Positions 9,568 through 17,568 of a DNA stretch of 64,000 nucleotides are shown here, piece by piece. The notes under the pieces were generated by a model. That model ran no database searches. It worked only from the letters and a program-made list of their open reading frames with translations, and was not told the origin of the DNA. Position numbers and translations under genes: made by a program. Numbering within the stretch: the stretch's first letter is position 1; each line of letters opens with the position of its first letter. This stretch comes from Opitutaceae bacterium (GTDB taxonomy: Bacteria > Verrucomicrobiota > Verrucomicrobiia > Opitutales > Opitutaceae): the NCBI GenBank assembly GCA_027490995.1, contig JAIXWY010000005.1, positions 1 to 64,000 on the forward strand, read 5' to 3'.

Positions 9568-11145
9568 ATGCGCCCCGCCCCGTTGGTGTCCCGCTGGTCG
9601 ACGCTCCGCGCGCGACTTGCCGCCCTCAGCCTGCTCGTCCTGCTCACCGCCTTCAGCCTGCCCTCGGCGACCCTCGCCGCCAGCGCTCCGCCGGGCCTGC
9701 GGGTGCCACGGTCCGTCGTATTCATCCTCTCCGATGATCATCGTTACGACGCGATGGGGTTCATGGGGCACCCCTTTCTCCAGACTCCGCACCTCGACTC
9801 GATCGCCGCCCAAGGCGTGCACCTCCGCAACGCCTGCGTGACGACCGCGCTCTGCTCACCCAGCCGCGCCTCCATCCTCACCGGCCTGACCTCGCATCGT
9901 CACCGGGTGGTCGACAACTACAACGCGATCGCGCCGGGCATCCGCTTCTTCCCGGAGGACCTGCAGCAGGCCGGCTATCGCACGGCGTTCATTGGCAAGT
10001 GGCACATGGGCGGTGAATCCGACGCCCCGCGCCCCGGCTTCGATCACTGGGTGAGCTTCCGCGGCCAAGGCTCGTACCTGCCGGAACCCAAAGGACTGAA
10101 CGTCAACGGCCAACGCGTGCCGCAACGCGGCTACATCACCGACGAACTCACCGACTACGCGATCGACTGGCTCAAGACGCAGCGCCCGCAGGAGCAGCCG
10201 TTCTTCCTCTACCTGTCGCACAAGGCGGCGCACGCCAACTTCACCCCGGCGGAGCGCCACCGCGGACGCTACGCCAACGCGCCGGTGCCGCGGCCCGGCA
10301 ACGCCAACGAGACGCCCGACGAGCTCGCCGCCAAGCCACGCTGGGTCCGCGACCAACGCAACAGCTGGCACGGCGCTGACTTCCCCTACCACAGCGACCT
10401 CGACATCGCGGACTACTACCGCAGCTACTGCGAAACGCTCCTTGCCGTCGACGACAGCGTCGGCCGGGTCCTCGCGCAGCTCAAGGAACTCGGCTGCCTG
10501 GAGGACACCCTGGTGATCTACATGGGCGACAACGGATTCATGTTCGGCGAGCACGGGCTGATCGACAAGCGCGTCGCCTACGAAGAGTCCATCCGCGTAC
10601 CCTTGCTCATGCAGTGCCCCGCGCTGTTTCCCGGTGGGCGTACGGTGGATGCCGTGGTCGCCAACATCGACATCGCCCCCACGATCCTGCAGGCCGTCGG
10701 CCTGACCCCGCGGCCCGGCCTGGATGGCCGCAGCTTCCTCAGCCTCGCGCAGGGCAAGTCGCTCCCCTGGCGCGAGGATTTTCTGTATGTGTACTACTGG
10801 GAGCGGAACTATCCCCAGACCCCGACGACCTTCGCGCTGCGGACGGATCGCTACAAGTACATCACCTATTATGGCCTCTGGGACATCGATGAATTGTACG
10901 ACCTCCGCGAAGATCCCGCGGAGCGCCGCAACCTGATTCAAAGCCCCGAGCACCGCGCGATCGCGCGCGACCTCGAGCAGCGCCTTTACCGCCGCCTCGC
11001 CGCGGAGGGCGGCATGCAGATTCCGCTCAACGCCCCGAAAGGTGCGATCTACGACAAACGCCTCGAATCCCGCGAAGGTTCTGAAGCCGCCGACTTCCCG
11101 CCCCACATCGTCGTTCCCCACCCGCTGAATCGTGGCGCGCAGTAG
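9568..11145 (+). CDS. Secreted type I sulfatase
   Basis: 525 residues from ATG 9568 (signal peptide MRPAPLVSRW...LLVLLTAFSLPSATLAA). Metal-binding SDDHRYD (Asp56-Asp57) and the formylglycine motif C-S-P-S-R at Cys96-Arg100 are intact, then GKWHMGG and the second metal site MGDNGFMFGEHG. The Cys must be converted to formylglycine by a maturase not seen here. Substrate is unknown; such enzymes in Verrucomicrobia often desulfate algal or animal polysaccharides. It stands alone, without glycoside hydrolases nearby. Confidence 0.92.
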   Translation: MRPAPLVSRWSTLRARLAALSLLVLLTAFSLPSATLAASAPPGLRVPRSVVFILSDDHRYDAMGFMGHPFLQTPHLDSIAAQGVHLRNACVTTALCSPSRASILTGLTSHRHRVVDNYNAIAPGIRFFPEDLQQAGYRTAFIGKWHMGGESDAPRPGFDHWVSFRGQGSYLPEPKGLNVNGQRVPQRGYITDELTDYAIDWLKTQRPQEQPFFLYLSHKAAHANFTPAERHRGRYANAPVPRPGNANETPDELAAKPRWVRDQRNSWHGADFPYHSDLDIADYYRSYCETLLAVDDSVGRVLAQLKELGCLEDTLVIYMGDNGFMFGEHGLIDKRVAYEESIRVPLLMQCPALFPGGRTVDAVVANIDIAPTILQAVGLTPRPGLDGRSFLSLAQGKSLPWREDFLYVYYWERNYPQTPTTFALRTDRYKYITYYGLWDIDELYDLREDPAERRNLIQSPEHRAIARDLEQRLYRRLAAEGGMQIPLNAPKGAIYDKRLESREGSEAADFPPHIVVPHPLNRGAQ

Positions 11146-11428
11146 CGCGAGCCCGCGGGCTGCGGTCGGCGTGAATCCGACGCGCCCACGACGAAAATGG
11201 GGGTGCCGTGTGGCTTCGTCCTACCTCGTTAGCGACGGTGGCGTGGCCACGGTTTCACGGGCGAGGTGGACCCGGATCATTGGACGGCGGATCGGGTAAA
11301 ATAGGTTAAGATAAGAGAGGGTCGCAGGGGGAGGGCCGAAGCTCCTCAACCGCTCCCCGATTCGAGGGTCAGGCTTTGCCGCGCGCCCTGTGCGGCGGAT
11401 GTCGGCGATCATCACCGGACAAGCCGGA
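11146..11428. other. Intergenic, no gene seen
   Basis: 283 bp between the sulfatase and the VF530-type gene. A 12-bp GC palindrome (11150-11161, AGCCCGCGGGCT) lies just after the sulfatase stop but has no T-run. An A-rich patch at 11295-11320 stands out from the GC-rich surroundings. No supported reading frame. Confidence 0.5.
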
Positions 11429-11671
11429 TCAGTGGGCATCCGGAAGGGCTCGCCGGGACTTTCCCTCCACGTAGAGGTCTTCCACCTTCTTGCGCGCCCA
11501 AGGCGTGCGCCGGAGGAACACGAGGCTTGAGTTGATGCTGGGGTCGAAGCGGAAGCACCGGATGTCCACCCGATTGGCGAGCCCCGCCCAGCCGTGCGCC
11601 GCGACGAGCTCGGTCAGGAGTTGCTTGAGCGTGACGCCGTGCAGAGGGTCCTTGCTCGGAGTGGATTCCAT
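11429..11671 (-). CDS. VF530 family DNA-binding protein
   Basis: 80 residues from ATG 11671 (MESTPSKDPLHG). The frame stays open upstream, but that part translates a repeat element, so the internal ATG is chosen. The core KDPLHGVTLKQLLTELVAAHGW, INSSLVFLRRTPWARKKVEDLY matches the VF530/DUF2132 family almost end to end. Members are small helical proteins with a DNA-binding-like fold; their biological role is unknown. Its upstream region is occupied by repeat element A. Confidence 0.88.
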   Translation of the reverse strand: MESTPSKDPLHGVTLKQLLTELVAAHGWAGLANRVDIRCFRFDPSINSSLVFLRRTPWARKKVEDLYVEGKSRRALPDAH

Positions 11672-11786
11672 CCCGCTAACGTCGTGAACCCGCCGCGCGA
11701 TGCAAGCACGGGCCGGGGCACCGTGGCACGTACCGCGGCGGCACGCCGGCCAGCAGCCCCGCGCTGACGAGACCTTCACACGCACG

Positions 11787-11855
11787 CAAGGGGTCAGGCT
11801 TTGCTCTTTGCCGTCCGGCCTTTTTCTGGAGGTCACACGCACGCAAGCACGCACG
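11787..11855 (+). repeat. Partial tandem copy of repeat element A
   Basis: This 69-bp unit repeats the left end of the adjacent element: 11787-11832 matches 11856-11902 almost base for base (28-bp terminal repeat plus about 18 bp of core). It ends in a run of CACGCACGCAAG-type short repeats. It looks like a tandem duplication of the element end. Confidence 0.85.
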
Positions 11856-11965
11856 CAAGGGGTCAGGCTTTGCTCTTTGCCGTCCGGCCGTTTTCTGGAG
11901 GGCGACGGAGCGACGCGGGAACCCGACTCGGCTGAGGACGGCAAAGTACAAAGCCTGACCCCTTG
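11856..11965 (-). repeat. Repeat element A (110 bp, inverted core)
   Basis: Terminal inverted repeats of 28 bp at 11856-11883 and 11938-11965 (2 mismatches) begin CAAGGGGTCAGGCTTTG. The 54-bp core matches the cores of elements B and C only when reverse-complemented, so this copy is flipped. It lies between the VF530 gene and the PagL-like gene. REPIN/MITE-like, non-coding; short frames across it are artefacts. Confidence 0.88.
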
Positions 11966-11990
11966 AGGCGCCTTCTCTTCTCCCGCCCCC

Positions 11991-12003
11991 ATCGCACGGT
12001 GTC
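11991..12003 (+). repeat. Secondary conserved motif beside element A
   Basis: ATCGCACGGTGTC here recurs exactly at 13037-13049 beside element B. The 20 bases after it are also related (GTCC-GGACCTGGCCC here, GTCCTGACATGACCCC there). It is a second repeated block in the same orientation in both places although the cores of A and B are opposite. Confidence 0.7.
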
Positions 12004-12087
12004 CTACGTCCGGACCTGGCCCAGTTTGGAGCGCGTCACACCGTTTGGAGGGCGGTGGCTAACCAGCCCGGGCGCCGCGGCCGGGAT

Positions 12088-12708
12088 CTAGCGCGACCAC
12101 GAAAGGCGGAGGGCCAGGCCGTCGTATCCGGAATTCCGCGAGAGCAGGTCGGCGTTGGAAAAGTGTAGCCAGATTAGCCCGACCGTCCACGGGCGCGACG
12201 GCACCTCCCATTCCAGCCCACTGAGCAGCTTGAAGTTGAAGTGGGTGCCGTCGGCGGGGAAGTGGCGGGAGGCGCCGTGCACGCCGAACTCAACCAAGAC
12301 GGTGGGGAGCCGCGCCAGCGCGCCAACGCGAGTCTCCGGGGCCAGCCGCCAACGAAATTCACGGCCGGCGCTAGCCAGCGCAGCATGCCCGCCGGCACTC
12401 CGGAAACGTCCCGTCGTGGCGTCGTAACTATTGTAGACCTTGGCGTAGCCGATCCCCGCGGTCCAACGGGTCTCGCTCGAGCGAAGCAGGCGCGCCAAGG
12501 GATCCAGCGGGCTGTCCCACGCCCACGTCAGACGGAACGGGAGTCCTTCGTGCGAAATATCCCACGCTGGGACATCCGCGTAAACCCAAGCGCCGCGGCG
12601 GTCCAGGGTCGCGCCACCGGCAGCCGAGGGCGCCGCAGCCAAGAGCGCCAGCACAAGGGTCGCGAGACCGACAAGGCGAAGAGCAGGAAGGGTGCCGCAG
12701 AAGAGCAT
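12088..12708 (-). CDS. PagL-like lipid A deacylase (acyloxyacyl hydrolase) family protein
   Basis: 206 residues from ATG 12708, with a signal peptide (LVGLATLVLALLAAAPSAAG). The C-terminal strand IWLHFSNADLLSRNSGYDG matches the PagL signature His-x-Ser-Asn...Asn-x-Gly: His182 and Ser184 line up with the catalytic His and Ser of Pseudomonas PagL, and Asp196 sits where PagL has Glu. Such proteins are outer-membrane barrels that remove an acyl chain from lipid A. The Glu-to-Asp change leaves activity uncertain. It begins 143 bp from repeat element B. Confidence 0.72.
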   Translation of the reverse strand: MLFCGTLPALRLVGLATLVLALLAAAPSAAGGATLDRRGAWVYADVPAWDISHEGLPFRLTWAWDSPLDPLARLLRSSETRWTAGIGYAKVYNSYDATTGRFRSAGGHAALASAGREFRWRLAPETRVGALARLPTVLVEFGVHGASRHFPADGTHFNFKLLSGLEWEVPSRPWTVGLIWLHFSNADLLSRNSGYDGLALRLSWSR

Positions 12709-12851
12709 GCCCCCACCATATGCGTTTCGTCAGGGCCGCAAGCCGCACACGATTGCGGCGCCAGCGCCATTGGACGGAGACCGAGCGTAGCAGCGGAGCA
12801 GGAGGGTTCCCGCCGCTCCTGCCCGCCTCGGGCTACCGGCGGACACGCACG

Positions 12852-12962
12852 CAAGGGGTCAGGCTTTGCTCTTTGCCGTACTCAGCTCAGTCGGACTCCC
12901 GTCGTGACCCCGCCGCCCAGCGGAAAACGATCGGACGGCAAAGAGCAAAGCCTGACCCCTTG
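12852..12962 (+). repeat. Repeat element B (111 bp)
   Basis: Perfect 28-bp terminal inverted repeats at 12852-12879 and 12935-12962 enclose a 55-bp core. It matches element C at 107 of 111 positions by eye. It lies in the divergent 498-bp gap between the PagL-like gene and the outer-membrane barrel gene. No reading frame of its own. Confidence 0.92.
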
Positions 12963-13036
12963 GGCGGGGTTTGGCGGCGCTTGGACCGCGAGGCCCCCTT
13001 GGACGGCGAGCCCCTCCCGGCGCTTCTCCCGCGCAG

Positions 13037-13049
13037 ATCGCACGGTGTC
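13037..13049 (+). repeat. Secondary conserved motif beside element B
   Basis: Exact copy of the ATCGCACGGTGTC block at 11991-12003, followed by GGTCCTGACATGACCCC. It lies 75 bp from the end of element B, against 26 bp for element A. Confidence 0.7.
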
Positions 13050-13206
13050 AGAGGTCCTGACATGACCCCGGTTGGGACGATGAGCGGTGCGTACTCTCTG
13101 AATACCGTTCATTCGCTCCGTTTTCCATTCGAGCGGAACAATCGACGGTTCGCCCCTCCCGGCTCGCTCCAGCGGCGCGGCGCGGCACGACTGAGCTCGC
13201 CTACAT

Positions 13207-14208
13207 ATGACGCACATATCCAAACGTTTCTCTGTCCTTGCGGGAAAGGTGGTCTCGAGCGCGGCTCCTTTCGCCCTCACCTCCTCGCTCCGTTCCGTAG
13301 CCCTTCGCGGTTGCGTCGGCGCGTGCCTTGCCGCCGCTGGCGCCTCCCCGGCCTGGGCACAGCCCGGAGGAAGTGGACCGGCTTCTTCGGTGAAGGTGAC
13401 CTTTTCTCACTCGGCGGAGTCCGATGCGGATCTGCTGGGCATATCGGCGGCAGGGACAATCGCAGTCGATGCGTGGAGCGTATCGGGTAAGACCACGCGC
13501 GTGCTTCGCCCTGGCGTGTTCGCATCCGTGGGAGCCACGTGGGAGCAGTACTCCATCGACGCCCCGGTCACGAAACCATCGACTAGTCTCTCGTCGAAAC
13601 TGCCAGTCCCGGAGAAGCTCCGCGGGGCCGCGCTCGATCTCTCTGGTACGATGACGTTGGACGCGGGCTGGATGGTATCGCTGACGGTTTCGCCGGGCTT
13701 CTACTCCGCCGGATCATCGCTCGGATCGGACGGTTTCAATGTGCCCGGCCTGCTTCTCGGCACCCGTCGGATCAGCCCGACGCTCTCGATCGCGGTGGGC
13801 CTGCGCTTTGACGGATTCTCGGATAACTCGCTGCTGCCCGTTGCAGGCCTCCGCTGGCAGCCAACGCCCGAGTGGCTGGTGTCGGTCGGTGCGCCGCGGA
13901 CTGAGGCGGTGTACACCCTTCGCGAAGGCCTGAAAGTCTTCGGCGGGGCCTCCCTCCAAGGAGGCGGCTTTGCGGTCGATGACCGACGTCTGGTCTCCAG
14001 TGGTAAAATCTCTCTTCGCGACACGTACGTCGATTACCAGGAAATCCGCGCCGGGCTCGGCGTTCGCTGGGATCTAAACGAGACGCTGGCCCTCGAGATC
14101 GAGGGAGGTTGGATCGTGGATCAGCGGTTTGATTACTACGAACGGTCACTGGAAGTGACAGCGGGTGGCGCGGCGTTCGGACACATCGCCCTCTCAACCC
14201 GGTTCTGA
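13207..14208 (+). CDS. Probable outer-membrane beta-barrel protein (DUF6268-like)
   Basis: 333 residues from ATG 13207. A long N-terminal basic/hydrophobic segment ends in ASPAWAQ, a plausible signal-peptidase site near residue 51. The mature part is built of alternating strands (VKVTFSHSAESDADLLG, LPVAGLRWQPTPEWLVSVGAP, YVDYQEIRAGLGVRWDL) and ends in Phe (IALSTRF), as expected for an outer-membrane barrel. The pattern LPVAGLRWQPTPEW recalls DUF6268 proteins, common in Verrucomicrobia; that assignment is tentative and no function is known. Confidence 0.65.
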   Translation: MTHISKRFSVLAGKVVSSAAPFALTSSLRSVALRGCVGACLAAAGASPAWAQPGGSGPASSVKVTFSHSAESDADLLGISAAGTIAVDAWSVSGKTTRVLRPGVFASVGATWEQYSIDAPVTKPSTSLSSKLPVPEKLRGAALDLSGTMTLDAGWMVSLTVSPGFYSAGSSLGSDGFNVPGLLLGTRRISPTLSIAVGLRFDGFSDNSLLPVAGLRWQPTPEWLVSVGAPRTEAVYTLREGLKVFGGASLQGGGFAVDDRRLVSSGKISLRDTYVDYQEIRAGLGVRWDLNETLALEIEGGWIVDQRFDYYERSLEVTAGGAAFGHIALSTRF

Positions 14209-14366
14209 CGAGGGCCAAACAGCCTACGTCCTCACCTGTCCATGGTCTTCAATGGGAATGCCTCGCCCGGCCCTCGCGTCGGCCCAACCCATCGCTCGCC
14301 CATTAGCGAGCGACCGGCGCGGCACGATCATGGGTGATCCTCGCCCCCGGCACAAAGGAATCGATG

Positions 14367-15143
14367 ATGTCCCCGACCCCACCCTCGCACGACCCCCTCA
14401 AGCCCTCGCGCTGCCTTTATCTCATCGCAGGGTTCGTCCTACTGCTGCAGGCTATCATCATCTTTGCGCCGATGGCCGTGCTCGGCGGGGCGATCCAGTG
14501 GCCTGACAGCCTCGATTATTCGCCCGCGCGGATGCTGCCCCTGCTTTGGGAGCAGCTCGGTGCCGTACGGCTGGGTTACGGCCTGTATCTTGGCTACTCC
14601 CTGCTCTTCCTAGTGACCGGCGTCTTGACGGTGCGTCTGGCGGCCCGGCCTGGTCCGATGGGAACCCTTGGCCTGATCGCCCTTGGCGCGGCGGCGGTTT
14701 CGACGCTGGCCCGGGCCATCGGGATCATTCGCTGGCTCACCGGCAGCGCGGCGTTGGCCGAGGCCTATTCAAAGCCCGACCTATCTCCGGAAGCGCGCAC
14801 CGCAATTGAAGCGATGCAGGCGGCCATCAATGCGTGGGGTGGCGCCATCGGTGAGGCGTTGGGGGTTGCGGCCTTCGCGGCGATCTGGGCGATCTCGGCG
14901 AGCCTGCTCATCCTGCGCGATCGCCAGCTCCCGAGATGGGCGGGCGTGACTGGACTCGCGGCGGGCGTGCTTGTCGCGCTACCCGTCATCGAACTCTTCG
15001 GCATCGCGCCCCCAGTCTCGATCGTGCTCTCGACGACGGGGATGCAGTTCTGGTTCATGGCGCTCGGCGGATTGTTCCTTTGGCGCGGCCTCCACCGCCC
15101 GGAATGGCGAGCCGTGAGGGGGCATGTCTCGACTCGGGACTGA
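14367..15143 (+). CDS. DUF4386-like integral membrane protein
   Basis: 258 residues from ATG 14367, chosen over ATG 14364 because AAAGGAA at 14354-14360 is better spaced to it. About six hydrophobic helices are visible, including CLYLIAGFVLLLQAIIIFAPM, GYSLLFLVTGVLTVRLAA and IVLSTTGMQFWFMALGGLFLW. The overall pattern resembles DUF4386 membrane proteins of unknown function. No operon partner; element C starts 140 bp downstream. Confidence 0.6.
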   Translation: MSPTPPSHDPLKPSRCLYLIAGFVLLLQAIIIFAPMAVLGGAIQWPDSLDYSPARMLPLLWEQLGAVRLGYGLYLGYSLLFLVTGVLTVRLAARPGPMGTLGLIALGAAAVSTLARAIGIIRWLTGSAALAEAYSKPDLSPEARTAIEAMQAAINAWGGAIGEALGVAAFAAIWAISASLLILRDRQLPRWAGVTGLAAGVLVALPVIELFGIAPPVSIVLSTTGMQFWFMALGGLFLWRGLHRPEWRAVRGHVSTRD

Positions 15144-15284
15144 CACCTGCGGGCGCGATGGGACCGCCATCGCGATGGAGACGAGTCAGCGGACCGCGAC
15201 AAAGCAGCGCTCAGCGCACTCGGAGGGCAAGCACTCGGCACTCAGAACTGCACCCAAAGGGTCAACTGAACCCAAAACTGAACC
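15144..15284. other. Intergenic with short tandem repeats
   Basis: 141 bp after the DUF4386-like gene. Three 11-base repeats of the form AACTG(A/C)ACCCA sit at 15246-15256, 15264-15274 and 15276-15286, the last merging into element C. No gene seen. Confidence 0.6.
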
Positions 15285-15395
15285 CAAGGGGTCAGGCTTT
15301 GCTCTTTGTCGTACTCAGCTCAGTCGGGCTCCCGTCGTGGCCCCGCCGCCCAGCGAAAAACGATCGGACGGCAAAGAGCAAAGCCTGACCCCTTG
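15285..15395 (+). repeat. Repeat element C (111 bp)
   Basis: 28-bp terminal inverted repeats at 15285-15312 and 15368-15395 with a single mismatch; core in the same orientation as element B and differing from B at only 4 of 111 bases overall. TTGGACGGCAGT-like 12-mers follow at 15393, 15407 and 15425, possibly remnants of further ends. It lies 183 bp upstream of tRNA-Arg. Confidence 0.92.
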
Positions 15396-15577
15396 GACGG
15401 CAGTTCTTGGACGGCAGTGACCCCGTGGACGACAGTTTGGACCTGAATCCGGATCCTGAGGCGCTTCTGGTGCAGCACGGCAGGAGTCCGGATCTCCGGC
15501 GCAGCACGCACGGCTTGATGGCTCGGGCGTTGACCCCGGAGCAGCGATGAGTTCTCTCGGAATTCGGTCACCGCGTC

Positions 15578-15653
15578 GTCCCCATAGCTCAAGTGGATAG
15601 AGCAGTCGTTTCCTAAACGACTGATCCGTGTTCGAGTCACGGTGGGGGCACCA
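15578..15653 (+). tRNA. tRNA-Arg (anticodon CCU), CCA encoded
   Basis: A full cloverleaf can be drawn: acceptor arms GTCCCCA and TGGGGGC (15578-15584, 15643-15649), D stem GCTC/GAGC, anticodon stem GTCGT/ACGAC with loop TTCCTAA, T stem CCGTG/CACGG with loop TTCGAGT, discriminator A and an encoded CCA at 15651-15653. The anticodon CCT in DNA reads AGG arginine codons, a rare codon class in such GC-rich genomes. No integrase or duplicated tRNA end is seen nearby. Confidence 0.95.
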
Positions 15654-15725
15654 GCCCGCGCGTTGACTTCGCGGCGCCAGCGCTGCCGGGCTTCTCTCGT
15701 CGAAGGAAATCCCCCGCCCCCATCC

Positions 15726-17174
15726 ATGAATCCGCAGCCAACGAGCCCCTCGGTAACGCCTACCACAGGGAACCTCCTCTCCACCAGCGTCGGGCACGTG
15801 TGGCTCAGCGCACTCTGGATTCTGATCGCGTGTGCCGTCCCCGCGTACGCCAACACAGCACCCACCAGCGGCTGGCGGGCCGGCGTAGCACGGGCGAAGA
15901 TCACGCCGCCTGCCGGGGTTTGGATGACTGGCTACGGGTCGCGCGATCGGCCGGCCGAGGGCACCGGACAGGATCTGTGGGCCAAGGTGCTCGCGGTCGC
16001 GGATCCGTCCGGTCAACGCGCGGTGCTCGTCACGCTCGATCTCTGCGGCATCCCACGGGAATTCTCCGACGCGGTCGCTCAAGGCGTGAGCGACTCACAC
16101 GGTCTGCCGCGCAGCGCCGTGATGGTGAATGTCTCTCACACGCACTGCTCCCCGTTCCTTCGCGGCTACTTGAACGGTCTCCGGGTGCTGCCACCCGAAG
16201 GTCTCGCCCGCTCCGACGACTACGCGGCCACGCTCCGCGCCACGATCACGCGCGCCGCCCGGGCGGCGCTGGACACGCTGCAACCGGCCGCCCTGACGTG
16301 GGGCGAGGACGAAGCCCACTTCGGTTTCAATCGCCGCGAAAATCCCGAGAAGGAAGTACCGGCGTTGCGCGCGGCCGGACAACTCCGGGGCCCGGTCGAC
16401 CCACGCGTGCCCGTGCTCGCGGTGCACGCGGCCTCCGGCGAACTAGCCGCGCTGCTCGTGTCGTACGCGTGCCACAACACGACGTTGTCGTACTTCCAGT
16501 GGCACGGTGACTACGCGGGCTCAGCGCAGCTCGAACTCGAGCGGCGTTATCCGGGCGCCACGGTGCTCTTCGCGAGCGGGTGCGGCGGCGACATCAATCC
16601 GGGGCCGCGGCGTCAGGTGGCGCTGGCGGAGCAGTACGGCCGCGACCTCGCCGACGCCGCGGACCGTGCGCTCGCGCGGCCGCTGCAGCGCATCGAGGGC
16701 CAGCTCGGCACCGCCTTCTCGGATCTGCCGTTGCGCTTCGCACGGATTCCAACGGCGGAGGAATTGGCGGCGGCGCGCGCGAGCGGCGAATCCGCGCGCG
16801 TGGCGTGGGCAGCCGCCGTGAGCAGCGACCTCGCGGCGAAGGGTGATGCGATCCTCGACACCGCCTACCCGGTGCAGGCGTGGCGCCTCGGCGACCTCGC
16901 CTGGCTCGCCCTCGGGGGCGAAGTGGTCGTCGACTACGCCCTGCGCTTCCGGGCGGAAGAAGGCCGCAATCTGTGGGTATTCGGCTACTCCAACGACGTC
17001 ATGGCCTACATCCCGAGCGAGCGCGTGCTCCGCGAAGGCCGCTACGAGGGCGACTCGTCCATGCTGCCGTACGGGCGACCGTCGGCGTGGGCGCCAGGGA
17101 TTGAGGAAAAGGTGGTGCAGGCCGCGCGCGCGACGCTGCGGGAAGCGGAGCGGGCGGCGACCGCGCCGCGCTGA
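15726..17174 (+). CDS. Neutral/alkaline ceramidase N-terminal domain protein, exported
   Basis: 482 residues from ATG 15726, with a hydrophobic export signal (VWLSALWILIACAVPAYA). GWRAGVARAKITPPAGVWMTGYG at the mature start, the putative zinc ligands in VNVSHTHCSP (His138, His140) and a later CHNTTL His follow the neutral ceramidase N-terminal domain. Where characterised ceramidases have a Gly-Asp-x-Ser-Pro nucleophile, this protein has GGDINPG, with Asn for Ser, so amidase activity on ceramide is doubtful. Probably a zinc-dependent exported hydrolase of unknown substrate. First gene after tRNA-Arg. Confidence 0.8.
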   Translation: MNPQPTSPSVTPTTGNLLSTSVGHVWLSALWILIACAVPAYANTAPTSGWRAGVARAKITPPAGVWMTGYGSRDRPAEGTGQDLWAKVLAVADPSGQRAVLVTLDLCGIPREFSDAVAQGVSDSHGLPRSAVMVNVSHTHCSPFLRGYLNGLRVLPPEGLARSDDYAATLRATITRAARAALDTLQPAALTWGEDEAHFGFNRRENPEKEVPALRAAGQLRGPVDPRVPVLAVHAASGELAALLVSYACHNTTLSYFQWHGDYAGSAQLELERRYPGATVLFASGCGGDINPGPRRQVALAEQYGRDLADAADRALARPLQRIEGQLGTAFSDLPLRFARIPTAEELAAARASGESARVAWAAAVSSDLAAKGDAILDTAYPVQAWRLGDLAWLALGGEVVVDYALRFRAEEGRNLWVFGYSNDVMAYIPSERVLREGRYEGDSSMLPYGRPSAWAPGIEEKVVQAARATLREAERAATAPR

Positions 17175-17568
17175 GCCGCGCGCGAATCGGGGAGTCCGGG
17201 CGAACTCCGGTACCCGCCCTACTAACCAGCAGTCGCGCCCTCGCGGCGGACCAGCGATCGCCCTCGGGCAGCGCACCACCGAGCGCGCGTAGACAAGGGT
17301 GCGACCAGCGATCGATGCTCGCGCGCGTCCTGCCCGCGGAGGGCGCGACGACCCTCATGGTGACGACCATGGCGCCCCCCGGTCGATTACGCGCGAGCCC
17401 GCGTCTGAAGAAAGTCCTACGGTCGCTGTCCCGGCCCGAAGCGGTCGCGATGACCGCCGGATCTTCGGCGATCGCGTGCTGACCGCATCGCCTGCCGACC
17501 GCGCCGCACGCTTGCGCGCGGGGAGGCGGTCCCTAGGGTCACGGCCAACGCGCCGCTTGGCGCGGTCG
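17175..17568. other. Intergenic, no gene seen
   Basis: 394 bp between the ceramidase-like gene and the glycosyltransferase gene. The downstream gene's frame stays open through much of it, but the translation is Arg/Ala/Asp-rich without structure and the glycosyltransferase fold begins only after ATG 17569. Short GCGATCG-type words recur (near 17252, 17302, 17468). No RNA or promoter recognised. Confidence 0.5.

Noticed and set aside
11676-11992. Short reading frames across the repeat elements (translations with GVRLCSLPS or SGFALCRTQ)
   Set aside because: The frames are the terminal inverted repeats read as protein and recur in both directions wherever an element sits.
15578-15653. tRNA-Arg as an integration site of a genomic island
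   Set aside because: No integrase gene and no duplicated tRNA 3' end were seen on either side within the window.
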